Shown one piece after another: positions 38,858 to 64,000 of a stretch of 64,000 bases of DNA (within the stretch, counting starts at the first letter, position 1; each line of letters opens with the position of its first letter). Origin of the DNA: Lepidonotus clava (Eukaryota > Annelida > Polychaeta > Phyllodocida > Polynoidae); contig OW387149.1 of the NCBI GenBank assembly GCA_936440205.1, positions 30,162,966 through 30,226,965 of the forward strand, given 5' to 3'. Position numbers and translations under genes: made by a program. Below the pieces are notes generated by a model. The model was not told the DNA's origin and searched no databases. It saw nothing but the letters and a program-made list of their open reading frames with translations.

Positions 38858-39179
38858 AGGGGCACGGGGTGGTGAAGTGGTTAGAGCGTTCGCTTGGCAT
38901 GCGGGAGAGCCGGGTTCGATTCTCGGCTGGGCCAGGCAGGGCTGCTACACCCCTCTGTGTTTCTCCCAGTGACAACAACTGGGATATCAAAGGCCTTGTG
39001 CCACCGGCTGTTGTGTGTCTGGCCCTGTCTATGGGACCAGGCACATTAAAGAACACCTACCTCGGTAAATGTGTAGGGGTATGGTCTCTACCTTCTCATA
39101 GATTCGATCACCATCACCGCCCTTGATATGACCCTGGCAGTTGATTAGGGCGTAAAGCAACCAATAACCAACCAACCAA
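38858..39179 (+). repeat. tRNA-derived SINE, complete, with 12-bp target-site duplication
   Basis: The first 75 bases are tRNA-like: A box GGTGAAGTGGTTAGAGCG, an anticodon-like loop TTGGCAT (GGC, alanine-type) and B box GGTTCGATTCT. The body is unrelated to tRNA and the 3' end is AAGCAACCAATAACCAACCA. CCTATGGGCAAC directly flanks both ends (38846-38857 and 39180-39191) without mismatch, so the insertion is recent. Its tail equals that of the minus-strand SINE at 13334. Confidence 0.9.
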
Positions 39180-39441
39180 CCTATGGGCAACTGCTTCTTC
39201 CATTCCTACAGTTCTTTAAATTCAGGAAATTTGAAAATCAGGGTCTTCAAATCCTCTTTTCTTTTTCTTACTGATCACATTCTCTAACCATTGGCAAATA
39301 CAAAACCTTAAGGCCTATGCTAGCTCAGGGCTGGGCCTATAATATACAGATAGGGTAAAAATGATAACAACTTGAACAGTAACACTTTGAGTCACTCCCA
39401 ACTCGTACGTCGAGATCACATGAGACCATCTTTCATAATGC

Positions 39442-39631
39442 TAAAGCGGGCTTCCACATAACTAAACCTTGCTACGAGTCAACCGACAAGTGTTAACCCT
39501 TTCCAAACAGTGCTCTTTCAATCCATGAGAGATCTCTGGTTATAGAGGGCCAGAAGGGTTAACACTTGTCAGCAAACTATAAGCACTATATAGTCAGCTG
39601 GGTTTAGTCATCAAGTGGAAACATCCCTTAT
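39442..39631. mobile_element. MITE family J copy
   Basis: TAAAGCGGGCTTCCACATAA at the left, CATCAAGTGGAAACATCCCT at the right; inner inverted pair GACAAGTGTTAACCCTTTCC and AAGGGTTAACACTTGTC. Confidence 0.65.
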
Positions 39632-41149
39632 GACAGCTAGCGCTTTGGGGTATTTAGTCACATAAGTTTTATGTCAGACCTATCATAGTGGGCTTGGTGC
39701 GGTTAATCATAATGGAGCACTTTGTACCTCTTTTTAATTTCAATAACATTTTTTAGTTAGAACTTGTATAACCAAATAAGTCAGACCCACCTCTTTAAAT
39801 CAGTTTCAACCTGAAATAAGATAGAGTCTGCTGTATCCAATTTGTGATTTCAATTCAGAACTTTGCCAAGATATGCCTTTTTAGACATCTTCACCATTGG
39901 TGGCCCTTGACCATAGTATATAATTGTAATGTTTCCAATTAATTTTGCCTATGTTGCATCATAAATACATTTACTTTGCCTGAAGTTGTAGTCGTGCTGT
40001 GAGTAAATGTAACTGGGTGGCATTAGGAGGCCATGCGATTTTCCTTAAGCTGATATCATCGACCAAAGCGTCAACATCATCATTCGATATAAGATTAAAG
40101 AGCTCCACATTTGACCCAAGAATTATTCATTTCGTGAGGCGCATTTTTTTTACGGTCAACATATCCCAAATAGGTTTAAGAAAAAATCATGAAGAGGTAA
40201 TGGAATTTTACTTTGTGCTTTTGTTATCGTTGATCCTGATAAGGATAATATGATAAAATCACAATTTCACAGTTTGACAAATGGTACCAAACACGCAGAG
40301 CAATCAAACCGAAAACCTAGATAACCATAATATTCTGTATAGCTCCCTAGCAGACAGCAAAATATCCTTATTTGTCAGGAATGTCAGAAAATCCAGGTCA
40401 TTTATGAATGGATTTCATGTACCACAGTATTATTTCAGCAACAATTTATCTTATGAAGTTTGATATGAATCGTACCTTGGATTTCAGGGCAACTAAAGAT
40501 ATGTGCCAGGCACTTTTTCAGAAAGGTCGGTTTCCCAATGAACACCTAGTAGTTGGGGACATTTGTCTACCTGTGAATGTATTGTTTAAACTTCTAAGCT
40601 TCAGACCAGTACACTTCTCTTACAGATATAAGACAGTGAATAAAGACCCCTCTAACTATCATCATCAGAAAGGCATCAAAAGCTCCAACCATTCAAGAAC
40701 AACAAGATAAACTAAAACAAATAACAGAGACTTATAATCACACCATTTCTGTCTGAATATCAATCAGTGACTCATAAAAAGAATATGAGAAGCATTTTTA
40801 TCTGCTTTTTCAAAAAGGGACAATTTCTACATTATCCTATAAGATAACACTTGAGCTATGGGTCACTAAAACCAACAGCTCACATTCTGATGTTTGATGC
40901 AAAAAGATAAAACCTATCGATCACCCAAGCCCATATCAGTTATTCGGCTTCAACGAGAAAACCGTAGGTTTGTCCATTAGCAAACAGGTGCTACCTTGAT
41001 GAAAGGCATTTTTGTGAAAGCATTAAGTATGTGGGATCACAAAGGTCAAAACAGAGAGATACAGCATACATTTCTGAAGTCACACATATGGAGTGTATGT
41101 TTGTTCTTTCTCCTTTCTCTGATGCTGTGAAACTTAATACAAGAATCAC
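39632..41149. other. Intergenic / possible UBE2E 3' UTR, no gene seen
   Basis: Open frames at 39999-40253 and 40408-40710 have no recognisable domain. Confidence 0.3.
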
Positions 41150-41400
41150 CATTTGCGGACATGCGAGTGCAGTATTACAACTCAGGGGGTATTGTCACAG
41201 ATCAAGGGTGAAGCCCAAGGTCAGTACAATCCCAAATGTGGAGAACAACTTTTAAGGGTCACTGGGTATCAGCCTAGGATTATTGGTGTAGCTCACTGGG
41301 AACTAGCAGCAAAGAAAGTTCCTGGTGTGGTACACTGATAACCTATTGCTGGTACTCAAAGGCCCAGGAAAGTAGTTCCACTCCTCATTGGGTATGCTGC
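41150..41400. repeat. Family M interspersed repeat
   Basis: Blocks GGGTCACTGGGTATCAGCCT, TATTGGTGTAGCTCACTGGG and CCTATTGCTGGTACTCAAAG are shared with 25170 and 38340. Confidence 0.5.
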
Positions 41401-42060
41401 TCCCCAAGGACATCCCCAAGGTTGCTTCTATGTTAAATTACCCAAACAATATCCGAAATATGTGGAAAATGATGAAAACAAGGAGCGCTACATACAGTGC
41501 AACTTTACTCAATACCCTCAATACTCACTGCCCAACACACTATGCAGATAATGATGCTGAGTTCTCCTTGAACCTTATCACACACACATACACTTGACTT
41601 GACTGTTACAGGAATAAACAGACATGAAAATTCAAGTATATAGTGTCGGCGTTTCTATATTTTACTGAATGTTCTTTTCACACTCAAAAACCTACTAAGT
41701 AGTCTACAATGGATAGCTAACCTAAAATGCTGATTCATTAGATTCCTACTAACTTCCCATTCGTTTTCTATGATACTTTCTCCCAACTCTGTAACTTCAA
41801 ACCTCCCCAAAAACAATGTTTCCAACTTAAATTTTGCAGGTTTTAAGGATACTTTTTCAAATATTTCACTAGGTTTATCTTAAATTAAATTATTAATGGA
41901 CTATCTCTGTAGAAAACAACCATGTTCAGATCCACAATGTGTTCACCTGGCAAAATCGGTCCAAAAAGATTCACTCAATCTTTGCGACTCAACACAAACA
42001 ACTTGCAGATCCATCCAATATGTTTTCCGACCTGACCTAGTTTGAGTCTGAATCAACCAA

Positions 42061-61512
<19,452 letters not shown>

Positions 61513-61699
61513 CTGTAGGGAAACAAAAATACAAAACTATTAATATCAAGTAACATCTCATGTTCAGTCTATGAGGAAAATAAATCTTCTCATAAAGAAG
61601 ATCCAATAAACGAAAGATAAAGTAAAACATATTGTTGTTAACCTTGGGGTTCCTAGTAAAAATCAATTATGATTGTCTAGAGTTTTTGATTGTTGTCGG

Positions 61700-62060
61700 T
61701 TTCCCGTGTCCTCCCCCGCGAAGAAATGCACCACGCGCTCCCGACTCGCCACTGCCAGAGTGACCTGCAAAGGGAGGGAAATAACGGCGAAATGTCGGTA
61801 ACTGTGAATTATTTCCCCCAATTTGACCACGTAGGCGCAAAGTAAACACTACACTCCTACTGTCCACAGTAAAAATTTGGTCGTTTTTGGCGAAGTTTAA
61901 GAAAACTAGCCGATTTAAGCTTATATGCAAATGAGGCCGCTTCGCCGCAGCAGGTCCAAAGTTAGCGGGGGATGGGCATGGTGTTTTACGTCCGGGTGGA
62001 CCGACGCGCAGTTTGAGTAAATATAAGCGCAAGTGCCAACCACCTCCCCGTCCCTACCTC
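61700..62060. promoter_or_regulatory. CpG-rich patch, possible promoter
   Basis: Many CpG in a short span (for example GAAATAACGGCGAAATGTCG, GGCCGCTTCGCCGCAGCAGG, GACCGACGCGCAGTTTGAG), whereas surrounding introns are CpG-poor. It lies 200 bases upstream of the first core exon of UBE2E on the minus strand and could be an internal promoter or bidirectional start. The long open frames across it are GC artefacts. Confidence 0.3.
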
Positions 62061-62550
62061 CCCTGTTCGGCTCTGTCACCCAAGGGTATTAAATGTCTTT
62101 CTAGGCCTACTAACTTTACATTGAGTAACGTTGCCGTCTCTACAGCCAGTGCGCCCAGCTACAACTATACCATTCTGAGCTGCAGTGTACAGAACTAAAA
62201 CACGCAGAAACACGAACGGGTTTACACAACACAATCTGCTTGCTTATATCATCACTTTTTTTTAAAACATACACCAACACACATCTGTTATATATGATCC
62301 CGCGCCTTTGTTCAGACTAAGTCCTCTACGTATTGTTCTTTTATTCCTGACTAAGCCGCTTCATAAATGATAGTTTCCCTTTCTCCCGATTACATTTCCC
62401 TAAAGACAAAGAAATTTGTTGCAGCCAATTAAAATGATTTACAAATCAGATTTCAGACAATCAGCCGTTAACATGAAATGTACGTCGCACTTGTGGGCGT
62501 AGGTTGAGGCTAATCACACACCTCGACTGTCATTACATTGTGTCAACACC

Positions 62551-62785
62551 TAAGGTGATATTTCACTTGGCGATTCTGACTGCCAATAATTTGGTATAGG
62601 GCCTATATGGGGCTAAAACCTTTTACCAGTGATATGACAATAGACCATGTACTATGTATATCATTTGAAAGAGAATTAATAGCTCGTTCAAGTGACGTAT
62701 GAAATGTCTATGATAAACATATTCCCTAATGCCGATTTTTAAAATTGGGAATAAAATCGCCCTGTGTCTATATAACAGCTGTAGT
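62551..62785. mobile_element. MITE family B copy
   Basis: TAAGGTGATATTTCACTTGG and CGATTCTGACTGCC at the left, ATAAAATCGCCCTGTGTCTA at the right; the inner TATCATTTGAAAGAGAATTA block is typical. Confidence 0.65.
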
Positions 62786-62792
62786 ATCAATG

Positions 62793-63008
62793 TCCTATTA
62801 CACTACACGACTTTGAGCTGCGTTATCAGCACAATGTGATCATATTAACGAAAGTTTGCATGCAGGAGCGATATAATTGTCTGAAACTGCCAATTTGGAG
62901 TATTTTACACAAGTGTAACAATAAAGTTTGTCACTAATAGCCTATATGCAATTTCTCTGCCACATCGTCATGTTGCAGCTCAAGTCGTGTAGTGTAATAC
63001 CGCCTTTA
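62793..63008. mobile_element. MITE family A copy
   Basis: CCTATTACACTACACGACTT and TGAGCTGCGTTATCAG at the left, TTGCAGCTCAAGTCGTGTAG and TGTAATACCGCCTTT at the right; inner AAACTGCCAATTTGGAGT. Confidence 0.75.
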
Positions 63009-63836
63009 GGGCTATATTGTATCTGTGTTTGGGCTGAGTAGTCACATCAAGCCGCCTGTTATCGGTGAAGGCTACACTACCCCGATGTGGGTTAGGATGC
63101 TTGTTGTTTGAAGGATCGGGAAGGGGGAGGGGTACCTCATTCTGCACTTAGTGTTGGTGATATCACAGTTAAGGCTATACTACATCGTCCAATTTTATTC
63201 GTCTTTTCGAATTATGAACATATCATGTATCATTAGAAAGGATTTTGAATTCCCTTTCAATTAATGTGTAGCATGCATGGGTTCTCGTTATATTCTTATT
63301 AAATGAGACATCAATGCATCATCTTAATTTAGTATCAATATTCATTATTTGGCGAAATTATTTCCTTACCATAGAGTTTGCAATGTAATAAATGTTCACA
63401 AATCGGAAAGTCAAACTTTTTTGTCATGCTTGCTTAAAATCTCAAGTATAATTAAGGAAAAACAGGGAATGGGTCTCAGTCTGCCATTGTGAATCTCTCG
63501 ACTACATGCATTTTCTCAGTGCGGAGGTATAATAGTTTCATTGCAGAATGAGTAGAGTCCCCACTCGCTCCGCTCTTCAAAACAAAGTACCCCCCCCCCC
63601 CCCACCCCTCCTAACGACGACCCCGGGAATGCTTGTCTGCACACCCGCCCGCCGGCCTCATTCTCCAAGCACAGACTGAGTAGCAGCTGTTAGTGGTTAG
63701 GATGAGATACATGAACCAAGGCTCGGGAGGAGAGGGCTCATTGAGGAAAACACCATCCGATGTCTGGGATGATTAGAAAGGTGTGTTTTTGTGCGCATGG
63801 GCAGAGTCTGGGGAGTCATTTAATAATATCACTCAC
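63009..63836 (-). other. Region upstream of UBE2E core exons
   Basis: A half family-B element at 63172-63260 (AAGGCTATACTACATCGTCC ... TATCATTAGAAAGG) and a C run at 63590-63603. No serine-rich UBE2E exon recognised. Confidence 0.35.
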
Positions 63837-63861
63837 ATCTAGATTGGGGATCAGATGCCAT
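63837..63861 (-). CDS. Candidate first coding exon of UBE2E
   Basis: On the minus strand CACACCATGGCATCTGATCC begins MASDPQSR and meets a GTGAGT donor after one base of the next codon. The start context is strong, and MASDPQSR resembles the MSSDRQRSD start of UBE2E2/UBE2E3-type proteins. A serine-rich middle exon would have to lie between here and 61512; I could not find it, so the link is unproven. Confidence 0.25.
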
Positions 63862-63894
63862 GGTGTGTGTGTACAGTGTGGGTGCGCAGGTAGG

Positions 63895-64000
63895 ATGGAA
63901 GGTGGGTTTCCGTAGGACGACAAACATGGTTTGTCAGCAGCAATCAAGTGTTAAAGATGGGTTTCCACAGACTGACCAATTGACGCCAATTATAAACCTG
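63895..64000. mobile_element. MITE family J sequence, cut by the window edge
   Basis: GGTGGGTTTCCGTAGGACGA and, 60 bases on, GATGGGTTTCCACAGACTGA, with AGCAATCAAGTGTTAA between them, as in the copies at 7745 and 39442. Confidence 0.45.

Noticed and set aside
38858-38935. A tRNA gene with an alanine-type anticodon
   Set aside because: The tRNA-like part continues into a SINE body and tail with a target-site duplication, so it is a SINE head. The same applies to 55448, 13585 and 6352.
61667-62032. 121-codon minus-strand frame upstream of UBE2E
   Set aside because: Arginine/glycine/proline-rich as expected of the CpG-rich patch; no UBE2E N-terminal features such as a serine run or an AKR end.

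Overview
The window looks like nuclear DNA of a multicellular animal, most likely a marine invertebrate. The reasons are spliced genes with GT-AG introns of up to about 15 kb, a metazoan-type ubiquitin-conjugating enzyme, tRNA-derived SINEs, and a very dense load of short foldback elements (MITE-like) with long G or C runs. I cannot fix the phylum from sequence alone; a lancelet, hemichordate, echinoderm or mollusc would all fit. There is no bacterial or organellar character.

Two spliced protein genes can be supported, arranged tail to tail. On the plus strand (first exon about 18.9 kb, last exon ending near 32.9-33.6 kb) is a small single-pass membrane protein. It has a signal peptide, a six-cysteine ectodomain with the C-C-CC-CC spacing of the VOPP1/WBP1/Shisa-like (STMC6) group, one transmembrane helix and an acidic cytoplasmic tail. 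On the minus strand (61.5 kb down to 42.06 kb, possibly starting at 63.86 kb) is a class III E2 ubiquitin-conjugating enzyme of the UBE2E family; its catalytic core is split over three exons that join in phase.

The most striking structure is local exon duplication. In the plus-strand gene the signal-peptide exon occurs four times between 22.1 and 22.9 kb (copies with an ATG and a donor, the fourth decayed). The transmembrane exon occurs four times plus a vestige between 31.3 and 32.0 kb (each with an acceptor; only the last with a clear donor; copy 2 ends in a stop that overlaps AATAAA). The start of the tail exon is duplicated in frame at 32.56/32.63 kb. Only the cysteine-rich ectodomain exon is single. 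This layout could give alternative leaders and alternative tails around one constant ectodomain. The UBE2E gene shows a parallel oddity: two of its three exon starts have decayed copies of their 3' splice-site region about 170-180 bases upstream in the intron.

The rest is repeat-rich intergenic and intronic DNA. From 0 to 18.9 kb there are foldback elements, two minisatellites inside a double inverted-repeat element (7.95-8.88 kb), a SINE at 13.3 kb, and two orphan reading frames near 11.2-12.2 kb that I cannot identify. The first introns of the plus gene carry a 1.4-kb strand-asymmetric GT-rich block and many MITEs, including one nested in a relative at 29.8-30.55 kb. From 33.6 to 42 kb there is a CpG-rich repeat patch (35.65-36.15 kb) and a complete SINE with a 12-bp target-site duplication. 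The 42-64 kb part is UBE2E introns filled with the same MITE families. Several families share a common terminal pattern (TTAA, then GCC/GGC, then a run ending in CCAC or ACAC), which suggests a shared mobilisation machinery. I saw no retrovirus, Polinton, LINE or autonomous transposase reading frame.
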